Shown: piece by piece, positions 5,534 through 13,917 of the stretch
Numbering within the stretch: the stretch's first letter is position 1
Layout: the number at the start of each line of letters is the position of its first letter
Assembly: GCA_018894595.1 (NCBI GenBank)
Contig: JAHIPN010000365.1
Location: forward strand, 1-13,940
From: a bacterium
Lineage (GTDB): Bacteria; Atribacterota; JS1; SB-45; 34-128
Length of the DNA stretch: 13,940 nt
Direction: 5' to 3'
Program-made: the position numbers and the translations under genes
Notes under the pieces: generated by a model
Seen by the model: only the letters and a program-made list of their open reading frames with translations
The model's database searches: none
What the model was told of the DNA's origin: nothing

Positions 5534-8500
5534 TCAAAGTGTCGGACAAATAGAACGCAAGACACAAGATAGAATTGTAGCGTTATTTTGTGACCGTCTT
5601 AACTATAAGTATCTGGGTAACTGGGAAAATCGACCGGATAATAGCAACATCGAGGAATCGGAGGTAAGGAAATATCTCTCTAGTCGTGAATATAGTGACA
5701 CCTTGATTAAGCGTGCCTTATACAAACTCCGCAGTACAGCTAACAATTACGGCGAAAGTCTCTACACCAATAATCAGAATGTTTATAGATTGCTTCGCTA
5801 TGGGATTGGAGTTGTAGAAAATGCCGGAGAAAATAATCAACAAGTACAATTGATTAACTGGGAAAAACCAGAAAAAAATAATTTTGCTATTGCCGAAGAA
5901 GTGACGATTCGAGGTAATCGTGAAAAGCGGCCCGACATTGTCTTATATGTAAACGGTATCGCCCTTGGTGTGCTGGAGCTCAAGCGAAGTATCGTGTCTA
6001 TTGGCGATGGAATCCGCCAGAGCATCGTCAATCAAAAAAAAGAGTTTATTCAATCATTCTTTTCTACGATTCAATTCGTTTTTGCCGGTAACGACCCCGA
6101 AGGTTTGAGATATGGGACTATTCTTACGCCAGAGAAGTATTTTTTGAAATGGAAGGAAGACGAGCAGGATGACAGTATGCTTCAGCTGGATAAATACCTG
6201 CTCAAGATGTGTGATAAAAAAAGGTTTTTGGAAATATTATATGATTTCGTGTTGTTTGACGGCGGAATCAAAAAACTACCAAGACCTCATCAGTACTTTG
6301 GTACTAAAGCGGCGCAGGAATTTGTTCACAGACGAGAAGGCGGAATCATTTGGCACACCCAGGGTAGTGGGAAGAGCTTGATAATGGTTTGGCTTACTAA
6401 GTGGATTCTGGAAAACAATCCCAATGCCCGTGTAGTAATTGTGACGGATCGTATTGAACTGGATAAACAAATAAAAAGGGTTTTTGAAGATACAGGGGAA
6501 AAAGACATTGTGCGCACAACCAGCGGGAAGGATCTAATGGAAAAATTGAACAATCCCTTACCTCGCTTGCTTTGCTCTCTTATTCACAAATTCAGCGCTC
6601 GCGATGTAGATAATTTTGCTGCGTATATTGAAGAACTAAAGAGCGGTCCGAGTAATACAGTGGGCGAGTTATTTGTATTTGTAGATGAGTGTCATCGCTC
6701 TGAATCCGGCAAGATGCACAAAGTTATGAAAGCGATTTTGAAAAATTCTGTATTTATCGGCTTTACCGGAACACCCCTGCTCAAAAAAGATAAACAAACT
6801 ACTCACGATGTATTTGGCCGATATATTGATACCTATAAATTTAATGAGGCAGTAGAGGATGGCGTTGTTTTGGATCTAATGTATGAAGCGCGTGATATTG
6901 ATACGAAGCTTTCTTCTGAGGAAAAAGTAGATGCATGGTTTGAAGCTAAAACCAGAGGACTCAATGATTTTCAAAAGCATGAACTGAAAAGGAAATGGGG
7001 CACGATGCAACAGGTTATGAGTGCCAAATCACGGTTGGGAAAAATCGTGCAAGATGTAGTGTTCGATTTCAGCACCAAGCCGCGCCTTAATTCTGAATTT
7101 GGAAATGCTATTTTAATTGCGGGGAGTATTCATGAAGCAACTCGTTATTTTGAGATGTTTCAAAATACACCACTCAAGGATAGATGTGCTCTGATTACTT
7201 CTTATAATCCTGCTACTAGAGATATTGCTGCTGAAGACATAGGCGAAAATACAGAGACCGGGAAGGAGTATGTGTATAAAATATACTCCGAGTTACTGAA
7301 AGATATCTCTCCGGAACCAGGTAAATCGAAATCAGAAACCTACGAAGACAAAGCAAGGATAAAATTTGTCAAAGAGCCTGCTAATATGAAACTGCTCATT
7401 GTGGTGGATAAGCTTCTGGTTGGTTTTGACGCACCGCCCTGTACCTATTTGTATATAAATAAGAAAATGCAAGATCATGGTCTGTTTCAGGCGATTTGTC
7501 GTGTGAACCGCTTGGATACTGAAGACAAAGATTTCGGATATATCGTGGATTATAAAGATCTATTCACCAAGTTAGAAGGCGCCTATTCTGTTTACGCTTC
7601 TGAATTGGATTGTCCTGAAGATCTGGATAAAAAAGACATTGATATTTTATTGAAGGATCGTTTAGCTAAAGGCAAGGAACGATTAGATGATGATCTGGAA
7701 GCCATAGCTTTGGTCTGCGAGCCGGTATTGCCGCCAAAAGATAACTTGGCGTACATCCGTTATTTCTGTGGCAATCCAGAAAAAAAACAAGACTTAAAAG
7801 ATAGCGAAATGAAGCGAACCGCGCTCTACAAGCATGCGGTTAGATTGATACGGTCCTACGCCAATATTGCGGACGAGATGAGTGAAGCTGGATACAGCAC
7901 TGATGAAATTAGAGTGATAAAAAATAAGGTTGATAAATATCTGAAATTGAGAGAAGAGATTCGTATGGCAAGCGGTGAAAAACTCGACCTCAAAACCTAT
8001 GAGGCTGATATGCAACACCTGATTGATACCTATATTCAAGCGGAAGATAGCAGACGGATTGATCCATTTGGTGATCAGTCATTACTTGATATTATGATAA
8101 AAAGCGGCATTGCTGAGGCAATTAATAATCTTCCCGAAGGAATAAGAAGCAACAAAGAAGCGATTGCTGAAACAATTGAAAACAATGTGCGAGTCAAAAT
8201 AATTAAAGACCATTTAATTGACCCTGCGTATTTTGACGAAATGTCTAAGCTCTTGAGTGAGATTATTCGAGAACGAAAAGCCAATGCAGTGAGTTATGAA
8301 GAGTATTTGAAAAAAATTGCTGAACTGGCAAAACGAGTGACAAATCTTACTCATGATGATCTGCCGTCCGGAATAAAGACAAATGCGCAACGAGCTCTGT
8401 ATAACAATCTTGGGAAGAATGAAGAACTGGCAGTTTTGGTGGATGCCGCGGTATATGGCAGCAGGCGTGCTGATTGGCGGGGAAACATCCCAGCCGAAAA

Positions 8501-8606
8501 TTTGATCAAACAAGCTATATATAAGGAGTTGAAAGATGAAGCGGAGGTGGAGCGAATTTTTCGAATCGTTGAGGAGCAAAGTGAATACAAAACACAATTT
8601 AATTGA
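5520..8606 (+). CDS. hsdR: Type I restriction-modification system, restriction and translocase subunit HsdR
   Basis: This motor subunit cleaves unmethylated DNA after ATP-driven translocation. Its 1028 residues are the usual HsdR length. The N-terminal PD-(D/E)XK nuclease carries RPDIVLYV with Asp139 and LELKRS with Glu153 and Lys155. The superfamily 2 motor has Walker A HTQGSGKS (279-286), motif II DECH (389-392), motif III TGTP (416-419), and the second RecA-like domain with VGFDAPP and QAICRVNR (about 657-664), ending the motif VI region. The C-terminal helical region, after about 760, would dock on the methyltransferase core. All catalytic motifs are intact, so the enzyme should be active. 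GGGAGGA lies 9 bases before the ATG, inside the end of hsdS. The ygjP-like gene overlaps its 3' end. I do not assign a type I subfamily (IA to ID). Confidence 0.95.
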   Translation: MTTINQSVGQIERKTQDRIVALFCDRLNYKYLGNWENRPDNSNIEESEVRKYLSSREYSDTLIKRALYKLRSTANNYGESLYTNNQNVYRLLRYGIGVVENAGENNQQVQLINWEKPEKNNFAIAEEVTIRGNREKRPDIVLYVNGIALGVLELKRSIVSIGDGIRQSIVNQKKEFIQSFFSTIQFVFAGNDPEGLRYGTILTPEKYFLKWKEDEQDDSMLQLDKYLLKMCDKKRFLEILYDFVLFDGGIKKLPRPHQYFGTKAAQEFVHRREGGIIWHTQGSGKSLIMVWLTKWILENNPNARVVIVTDRIELDKQIKRVFEDTGEKDIVRTTSGKDLMEKLNNPLPRLLCSLIHKFSARDVDNFAAYIEELKSGPSNTVGELFVFVDECHRSESGKMHKVMKAILKNSVFIGFTGTPLLKKDKQTTHDVFGRYIDTYKFNEAVEDGVVLDLMYEARDIDTKLSSEEKVDAWFEAKTRGLNDFQKHELKRKWGTMQQVMSAKSRLGKIVQDVVFDFSTKPRLNSEFGNAILIAGSIHEATRYFEMFQNTPLKDRCALITSYNPATRDIAAEDIGENTETGKEYVYKIYSELLKDISPEPGKSKSETYEDKARIKFVKEPANMKLLIVVDKLLVGFDAPPCTYLYINKKMQDHGLFQAICRVNRLDTEDKDFGYIVDYKDLFTKLEGAYSVYASELDCPEDLDKKDIDILLKDRLAKGKERLDDDLEAIALVCEPVLPPKDNLAYIRYFCGNPEKKQDLKDSEMKRTALYKHAVRLIRSYANIADEMSEAGYSTDEIRVIKNKVDKYLKLREEIRMASGEKLDLKTYEADMQHLIDTYIQAEDSRRIDPFGDQSLLDIMIKSGIAEAINNLPEGIRSNKEAIAETIENNVRVKIIKDHLIDPAYFDEMSKLLSEIIRERKANAVSYEEYLKKIAELAKRVTNLTHDDLPSGIKTNAQRALYNNLGKNEELAVLVDAAVYGSRRADWRGNIPAENLIKQAIYKELKDEAEVERIFRIVEEQSEYKTQFN

Positions 8607-9306
8607 GTTAGGAAATATTTGCATAAATGTTATTCACAAGGATATTAAGAATGTTCACTTGAGTGTGCATCCACCTCAGGGTAGAGTGACCATTTCGGCA
8701 CCAGTAAGAATGGATCTGGAAACAATCCGGCTTTTTTGTATTTCGAAACTGGGTTGGATACGGAAACAGCAAGTAAAACTTAAAAATCAAAAAAGAGAAA
8801 CAGCACGGGAGTATATCACCCGCGAAAGTCATTACTATCTCGGACAAAGATATTTGTTGAAAGTAGTAAAACAGAATACTGCACCAAAGGTGGTTCTAAA
8901 ACACAATACTATTGAGCTTTATATTCGTAAAGGGACCTCTATAACACGGAGAAAAGAGATTTTGCAAAGCTGGTACAGACAACAGCTCAGAACGTTAGTA
9001 CCGCAGTATATTGCAAAATTAGAAAAAAAGATGAATATAAAAGTGGCCGAGATATGTATCAGAAAAATGAAAACAAAATGGGGTACCTGCAATCCTAAAG
9101 CAAATAGAATTTGGCTTAATACTGAGTTAGCAAAAAAACCAATCGAAAGTATAGAGTATATACTTGTTCATGAGATGGTGCATTTGCTCGAACGAAAGCA
9201 CAGTGAAAAGTTTACGGCTTATATGGATAAATTTTCACCTAAGTGGAAGTATCTCCGGGAAGAGCTTAATCGAGCACCGCTTGGGCATGTTGAATGGAAG
9301 TATTAA
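8536..9306 (+). CDS. YgjP/M48-type zinc metallopeptidase of the type I R-M operon
   Basis: A SprT/YgjP-like (DUF45) metallopeptidase. The zinc site is HEMVH at 212-216, with Glu213 as catalytic base and a third ligand His222 in the KHSEKF segment. The family motif KTKWGTC is at 179-185, and the family N-terminal part (HLSVHPPQGRVTISAP, then ISKLGWIRKQQ) is complete. Genes of this family commonly sit directly after hsdR in type I loci; the role is not established, and regulated turnover of a subunit is a reasonable guess. At 256 residues it is slightly long. ATG 8536 has AAGGAG 7 bases upstream but overlaps hsdR by 71 bases. GTG 8581 (241 residues) has GAGGAG only 4 bases upstream, overlaps by 26 bases, and starts closer to the conserved part. 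Either start is credible. It is the last gene of the operon. Confidence 0.88.
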   Translation: MKRRWSEFFESLRSKVNTKHNLIELGNICINVIHKDIKNVHLSVHPPQGRVTISAPVRMDLETIRLFCISKLGWIRKQQVKLKNQKRETAREYITRESHYYLGQRYLLKVVKQNTAPKVVLKHNTIELYIRKGTSITRRKEILQSWYRQQLRTLVPQYIAKLEKKMNIKVAEICIRKMKTKWGTCNPKANRIWLNTELAKKPIESIEYILVHEMVHLLERKHSEKFTAYMDKFSPKWKYLREELNRAPLGHVEWKY

Positions 9307-9583
9307 GAAAGAAAATCGGTATATTGGCTAAATCATTTTAATATTTATTATAGGAAAGATATTAAAAATTTTGTTGAAGATCAATATAAAAATATTGGAG
9401 ATCTAAAAGTCATTAAAAATAAAAATAGTTAATATTTAATTTTTAAACAATATCCATAAAGAGTAGATTCAAATACAAAAAAGTTAGAGGACGGCTTTGT
9501 ATTAGCTCAATAACTCGGTAACTTTTTCTAACTTTTCGTAAGTAGAAACGTAAGCCAGTTCCCCATGGATAATAAGGCAAAAA
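9307..9583. other. Intergenic region with hairpin between R-M operon and caspase-helicase gene
   Basis: This 277-base AT-rich gap separates the metallopeptidase gene from the next. AAAAGTTAGA (9479-9488) and TCTAACTTTT (9527-9536) form a perfect 10-base inverted repeat around a 38-base loop. The loop holds the only GC-richer stretch of the gap, and a second TAACTTTTT just before the right arm could compete for pairing. No T-run follows, so it is not a classical terminator. In-frame codons after the metallopeptidase stop (about 40 codons to TAA near 9432) look mildly protein-like but have no start. No convincing promoter is seen, though one must exist here if the next gene is independently transcribed. 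Confidence 0.4.
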
Positions 9584-12500
9584 ATGATTATAAAAAAAAT
9601 TCACGGGATTTTTATTGGAATTGATAAATATCAATCACCGGAAATTACTGAGTTAAATTGTTGCGCCAAAGATGCAGAAGTTTTATGGGCATTATCTAAA
9701 GATACATGTCCTCAAGGAGAGTTAAAGAAGCTTATTAACTGTGAAGCAACGTTTTCAAATATCAATAAGGCTTTTGATGATATTATTGAAAAAGTAAGCG
9801 ATGAGGATTTAGTTATATTTCACTTTTCCGGACACGGAAGCACTAATTTTCATCTAGTAACCCATGATACCGATAAAAATGATTTTAATACTACAAGCAT
9901 TTCGGCTGATCAAGTTGCAGACTGGATAAAAAGATTTAAAAATAAGAGATTATTAGTTGTATTAGACTGCTGTTTTTCTGGCGGCACAGGAGCAAAAGTC
10001 GTAGAACTAGGTGTTTTAAAACGTGATATTTCTGATGAAGAAAATGATTTGCTGGAATTAATAAAAGGAGAAGGAGCTTTGCTTATTGCCGCTGCAAGCT
10101 CCAAACAAAGTGCCTGGGAAAATAATCGTGTAGGACATGGATTACTAACAGCATCTTTAATTAACGCACTTATTAATGGTGATAACGTTGCATCTGGCAA
10201 GAGTATTTCATTAATGCAGCTTGCTGATTTGGTTACTAAGCAAGTTGAAGCTGAAGCTGTAAAAATCGGGAAAATACAGAATCCGTATATTGCTTTTCAA
10301 AGTCAAGGAAATTTAGAAATACCCATTTTTCTAAAAGGAAAACATTGGCTTGAACTTAATCCTACCGCTGAAAGTAAACAAGTTACTTCTGATTTAAATG
10401 ATCTTGAGATTTTTGGAATCCCTCAAGATGTAATTAGAATATGGAAGCAAGATATTCCCACGCTTAACTCTTTGCAGCAAGAAGCCATAAATAAGGCAAA
10501 GATTCTTGAGGGAGGTTCTTCTATTGTAGTCGCACCAACGTCCTCAGGTAAAACTTTCATTGGGGAAGTAGCTGCAACTAAAACTGCTCTAATCGATCAA
10601 AAAAAGTGTGTCTATTTAGTTCCGATGAAAGCATTGGTAAATGACAAATACTATGATTTTACACGCAAATATGCTGAATATGGCATTAGAATAGCTCGCT
10701 CATGTGGAGATATTCAAGATAATGATTCAGAAATAGCTCGCAATAAGTTCGATATAGCTATTTTTACAAATGAAAAATTTCTATACTGGATACTAGCTAA
10801 TCCTCAGTTTATTGAAAGACTAGGCTTAGTGATAATTGATGAATTACAATTGATCACTGAAGGAGATAGAGGAATAACTTTAGAATTCTTGTTAACATTG
10901 TTGAAAGAGACACGAAATCAAAATAACTTTCCTCAGCTTATTGGTTTGTCCGCTACTCTGGGCGACCTAAATAGCTTTGATAAGTGGCTTAACGCTGTCG
11001 AAATTAGATCAACACAAAGACCCATTCCTTTACTAGAAGGAACGATGGATTATAGCGGTAATTTTCATTATCTTGATAATGAGAACAAAGAAAAATACTT
11101 GTCAATTCTTTCCCATTTATATCGAGGAAAAGGCAGCAATCAAGATATTATTATTCCTTTAGTACAGGAATTAATTTCTAAAAATGAAAGAGTTATTGTC
11201 TTTCGCAATCAGAGAGCTGTTGTAAGAGCCTGTGCGAGGTATTTATCTAATTCTTTAAGTTTGCCACCTGCACAGGAAGCAATTGACAGAATACCTAAAT
11301 CAGACCCATCTTTATCAACACAAAGTTTAATAGACACTTTAAAGAATGGTGTCGCCTTCCATAACTCTGATTTGACACGTATAGAGCGCCAAACAATTGA
11401 GGATGACTTCCGTTCACCTAGCGGTCAGATTAAGGTTATTGTGGCTACGCCAACTCTCGCTATGGGAATTAATACCCCTGCTAACACGATTATAATTGCT
11501 GAGTTAGAGCATCCGGGTAAAACACCAACTCCATATAGTGTTCCAGAATATAAAAATATGATTGGGCGAGCAGGGAGGTTAGGAATAACAAATCAGGGTA
11601 AGGCTATTACCGTAGTTCTCAGTCAATCAGAGGCTTATCAGATATGGAATTCCTATATTAAAGCAAATCCACCAGAATTGAAATCAGCATTTCAAATGGC
11701 AGATTTACCATTATTTATTGTTAGAGTGCTGGCAACAGCTCAGGAATTAGCTTTAGATGATATAAAAAAGTTTGTAATAAACTCATTTGCCATGTGTTCT
11801 GTGAAACCTAATGCTCTTGACAACATTGCCGGGAATATAGAAAGAGAAGTTAAGTCATTGGTTGGCGCTGATTTTATTAATGAAGATCAAGGGAAACTTT
11901 ATTTGTCAGAACTTGGAAAAGCGTGTGGTAAAGAAGGATTGCAGATTAACTCTGCAATAAGGGTCAGTAGTTATTTGAAAGTTATTCATGAAAACACTAT
12001 TTCCATAGAAACTATTATCGCAGCAGCATGCTTGACGCATGAAATAAATGACATTTTTGTAGCCGTTAATGCCAAAAGTCGGAAAGAACAACAAAGATGG
12101 CCACAAGAAGTGTTTAGGCATTTAAGCTCTTATTCCTACTGGGAAACAGAGTTAAGAAGGCTTGTTCATAATGATGTTTATTCTAGGCTTGGTATATGTA
12201 AGAAATTTTCAGCAATCTTATTTTGGATTAATGGCGAGCCTATTTCAGATATAGAAAACCATATCCATCAACATTGGTATGACCGTTTTGCATCTGGTGC
12301 CGTTCAGCAAGTTGCTGATAGGTGCAAAGATGTTTTGAATCCCATTGCGACAATAATTTCTTTTATTTATCCAAAACAGATTAATATCGGAGAAACTATC
12401 GAAAGGCTAACAATTCGCCTCCAGTTAGGCGTTCCCGACAATATTGTAGATTTTGTTCGTGTTACTAAGGCTAATTTTTCACGCCCAACATATGTCGCTT

Positions 12501-12616
12501 TGCACAACTTGGGTATTTATACGTTAGAAGAAGCACAAAGAAGAGAGAAAGATATAGCAGCTCTTTTAGGAGAAGAAGAGGCATATTCTCTGCTCCAATA
12601 TCCAATATACGAATAA
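9584..12616 (+). CDS. Caspase-like protease fused to Ski2-like superfamily 2 helicase, candidate defence protein
   Basis: Residues 1-250 form a caspase-like (C14) domain. IHGIFIGIDKY opens the first strand, IFHFSGHG carries catalytic His84, and VVLDCCFSGG carries catalytic Cys130 in the DxCxSG context. From about 290 to 690 there is an intact helicase: LNSLQQEAI (Q-motif-like), Walker A APTSSGKT (317-324), motif II DELQ (419-422), SAT (456-458), motif V VIVATPTLAMGINTPA (618-633) and motif VI MIGRAGRLG (659-667). Motif spelling and the C-terminal helical part (about 700-930), then a helix-hairpin-helix-like end (YVALHNLGIYTLEEA), resemble Ski2/Hel308-type helicases. Such a protein could sense aberrant nucleic acid with the helicase and unleash proteolysis; that role is inference. 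The start has TAAGG about 6 bases upstream and no in-frame alternative further up. It is probably transcribed apart from the R-M operon (277-base gap). Confidence 0.9.
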   Translation: MIIKKIHGIFIGIDKYQSPEITELNCCAKDAEVLWALSKDTCPQGELKKLINCEATFSNINKAFDDIIEKVSDEDLVIFHFSGHGSTNFHLVTHDTDKNDFNTTSISADQVADWIKRFKNKRLLVVLDCCFSGGTGAKVVELGVLKRDISDEENDLLELIKGEGALLIAAASSKQSAWENNRVGHGLLTASLINALINGDNVASGKSISLMQLADLVTKQVEAEAVKIGKIQNPYIAFQSQGNLEIPIFLKGKHWLELNPTAESKQVTSDLNDLEIFGIPQDVIRIWKQDIPTLNSLQQEAINKAKILEGGSSIVVAPTSSGKTFIGEVAATKTALIDQKKCVYLVPMKALVNDKYYDFTRKYAEYGIRIARSCGDIQDNDSEIARNKFDIAIFTNEKFLYWILANPQFIERLGLVIIDELQLITEGDRGITLEFLLTLLKETRNQNNFPQLIGLSATLGDLNSFDKWLNAVEIRSTQRPIPLLEGTMDYSGNFHYLDNENKEKYLSILSHLYRGKGSNQDIIIPLVQELISKNERVIVFRNQRAVVRACARYLSNSLSLPPAQEAIDRIPKSDPSLSTQSLIDTLKNGVAFHNSDLTRIERQTIEDDFRSPSGQIKVIVATPTLAMGINTPANTIIIAELEHPGKTPTPYSVPEYKNMIGRAGRLGITNQGKAITVVLSQSEAYQIWNSYIKANPPELKSAFQMADLPLFIVRVLATAQELALDDIKKFVINSFAMCSVKPNALDNIAGNIEREVKSLVGADFINEDQGKLYLSELGKACGKEGLQINSAIRVSSYLKVIHENTISIETIIAAACLTHEINDIFVAVNAKSRKEQQRWPQEVFRHLSSYSYWETELRRLVHNDVYSRLGICKKFSAILFWINGEPISDIENHIHQHWYDRFASGAVQQVADRCKDVLNPIATIISFIYPKQINIGETIERLTIRLQLGVPDNIVDFVRVTKANFSRPTYVALHNLGIYTLEEAQRREKDIAALLGEEEAYSLLQYPIYE

Positions 12617-12764
12617 CATATATACGTCTCAACGGGGTCTATAATTATGATAGGGGATTGATATTTGAGGCATTGTTTTATTATCCCATTACCCAAATCA
12701 TTCTAAAATATCACAAAAGAAACGACGGCTTTGGTTATCCTACTCATCCTAAAGGTCAGATAGT

Positions 12765-12839
12765 GGGGTCAGGTTTCACAACTTCACATTCTCTTCTTTT
12801 TTTTGTTTTACATTTTGTGAACTTGTGAAGTCTGACCCC
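12765..12839. repeat. REP-like inverted-repeat element (GGGGTCAGG...TCTGACCCC)
   Basis: The arms 12765-12788 and 12816-12839 are 24 bases each and pair at 21 positions. The outer 8 (GGGGTCAG) and inner TTCACAA and TTCACA blocks are exact, around a T-rich loop of 27 bases. Elements with GGGGTCAG ends are a widespread non-autonomous repeat type, often mobilised by REP-associated or IS200-like transposases; the family is inferred from the ends. As RNA it would form a strong stem, so it may also stop or stabilise transcripts from the caspase-helicase gene. It differs in sequence from the GGGGGACA element at the left edge. Confidence 0.65.
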
Positions 12840-12856
12840 GAAACTTCCTTAATAGA

Positions 12857-13063
12857 ATGCAAAAATATTTACCAAATGACTTCATTATGCCAAACTTTAA
12901 AAATGAATACCGAAAATTAAGGGAAAAATGGAAGAAAATACTTAAAGATAATAAGGAAATTAAAATAATGCTTAAAATTGTGTTTAAAAATAATGGTGAA
13001 ATATCTTATCCCGAGAAACGTAATTCTATTGAAAATAGGAAGAAGTTTTTCAGTAAAGGATAA
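12857..13063 (+). CDS. Doubtful small hypothetical protein (68 residues)
   Basis: The predicted product is lysine-rich (MQKYLPNDFIM..., LREKWKKILKDNKE) and has no motif I recognise. No Shine-Dalgarno sequence precedes ATG 12857 or the internal ATG 12887, and the composition is that of AT-rich noncoding DNA. It starts only 17 bases after a REP-like element. It may be a remnant of a larger gene or no gene at all. Confidence 0.2.
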   Translation: MQKYLPNDFIMPNFKNEYRKLREKWKKILKDNKEIKIMLKIVFKNNGEISYPEKRNSIENRKKFFSKG

Positions 13064-13094
13064 AATATCAAAATAGTTAAATAGGGCCAAGTGC

Positions 13095-13127
13095 TTGACA
13101 TTTACACAAGTGACGTTTTCTTAATAA
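13095..13127 (+). promoter_or_regulatory. Candidate promoter of the HEPN-like gene
   Basis: A perfect -35 box TTGACA lies at 13095-13100. The best -10 candidates, CTTAAT (13120-13125, 19-base spacer) and TAATAA (13122-13127, 21 bases), are weak and too far for an ideal spacing. The box sits about 75 bases before the HEPN-like start codon, a sensible place for its promoter. AT-rich background makes the -10 uncertain. Confidence 0.3.
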
Positions 13128-13175
13128 ATTATATTGTAATTTAATGTTGCTTAAATATCTTTAAAGGGGAGTAGC

Positions 13176-13766
13176 ATGAGTGATGATATATGGAAATCAT
13201 GGCATAGATTTTTAAAACCAGAAAATTTAAAAGCTAATCTAATTATTTTATCTCTTTTTATTACTTCTTATGAGATTCTTAAGGATTCAATAATAACACG
13301 TATTCGTAACTTCTATACTAATGGTTTTAATGAAAAAGGATGGATTATTGGTAAAGAATATCAAACTAAAGTAAAAAGTTTAAATAAAAGCCTGCTTTAT
13401 GCATCCCTTGAATGGCTTAAAAATATGAAAGTTATCAATGATAATGATATTGAAGGGTTTAGCGAAATAAAAAAATGTAGAAATGAACTTGCTCACGAGA
13501 TAGTTAACTTCATTACAAAAGGACCTACTATTAATCCCCTACCTTTATTTCCCAAAATGATCAATTTACTTGATAAAATTGAAAAATGGTGGATATTAAA
13601 TGTTGAGATAGAGTTAAATCCCAATCTTAATGATAAAGAAATAGATGAAAAAGGTATTGTTCCAGGGCCAATTATAATGTTACGTGTTCTGATGGATATT
13701 GCACTTGGAAATGAAGAAGAATCCAGATTCTATTATAATGGTTTCAAAGAACAAGAAAAAAATTAG
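13176..13766 (+). CDS. HEPN-like protein with RX4H motif
   Basis: This 196-residue protein is mostly predicted helical. The segment EIKKCRNELAHEIV carries Arg102 and His107 with four residues between, the RX4H signature of HEPN domains, with the RNxxAH spelling common in the superfamily. HEPN proteins include ribonuclease toxins and effectors of defence systems, but many members are inactive or structural, so RNA cleavage is only possible here. The N-terminus (DIWKSWHRFLKPENLKANL, then YEILKDSII) would be the first helices, and the C-terminus has PGPIIMLRVLMDIALGNEEES. I recall similar uncharacterised proteins of about 200 residues in bacteria but no name. AGGGGAG stands 4 bases before the ATG, which supports this start. 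No nucleotidyltransferase antitoxin partner (MNT type) lies next to it. The gene is very AT-rich. It follows the caspase-helicase gene after about 560 bases, so joint function is uncertain. Confidence 0.65.
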   Translation: MSDDIWKSWHRFLKPENLKANLIILSLFITSYEILKDSIITRIRNFYTNGFNEKGWIIGKEYQTKVKSLNKSLLYASLEWLKNMKVINDNDIEGFSEIKKCRNELAHEIVNFITKGPTINPLPLFPKMINLLDKIEKWWILNVEIELNPNLNDKEIDEKGIVPGPIIMLRVLMDIALGNEEESRFYYNGFKEQEKN

Positions 13767-13847
13767 CTATTGGCGTAATAAATTTTATATGATTTTTTAT
13801 ATAAAGCATTCCTGTAATGCGTGAAAATGGACTTTGAAAATTAAAAA

Positions 13848-13908
13848 ACCTCCTGCTATGATTGATGTGTGCCTTAGAAACGCACAAAAATCATAATAAT
13901 CAGGAGGT
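13848..13908 (+). promoter_or_regulatory. Long hairpin burying the ribosome binding site of the last gene
   Basis: Three nested stems pair across a 9-base loop (13873-13881): CCTCCTG (13849-13855) with CAGGAGG (13901-13907), ATGATT (13858-13863) with AATCAT (13889-13894), and TGTGC (13868-13872) with GCACA (13882-13886). The right arm holds the AGGAGG ribosome binding site (13902-13907) of the gene starting at 13918. In a read-through transcript the site would be hidden. A transcript starting inside the structure would leave it free. Insertion sequences such as IS10 and IS50 use this arrangement to block expression from outside promoters. Confidence 0.6.
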
Positions 13909-13917
13909 CGTAAGTAA

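Larger units (their letters stand above)
12617..13175. other. Long intergenic region with REP-like element and a doubtful small frame
   Basis: This stretch of about 560 bases between the caspase-helicase and HEPN-like genes has no confident gene. It contains a 75-base GGGGTCAG...CTGACCCC hairpin element (12765-12839), a 68-codon frame without a ribosome binding site (12857-13063) and a candidate -35 box before the HEPN-like gene. The part at 12617-12764 shows nothing I recognise. The whole looks like eroded DNA between accessory cassettes. Confidence 0.5.

Noticed and set aside
9307..9432. In-frame codons after the stop of the metallopeptidase gene give about 40 protein-like residues.
   Set aside because: The family normally ends near the existing stop (GHVEWKY), there is no start codon or ribosome binding site, and the stretch is simply AT-rich.
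9443..9634. A 63-codon open frame on the minus strand opposite the caspase-helicase start.
   Set aside because: It overlaps the leader and start of a solid gene, has no ribosome binding site, and encodes nothing recognisable.
9490..12733. The 10-mer GACGGCTTTG occurs on both sides of the caspase-helicase gene (9490-9499 and 12724-12733), like a target duplication.
   Set aside because: Many chance 10-base matches are expected within 14 kb, and the similarity stops at once on both sides. It is also not at any visible element end.
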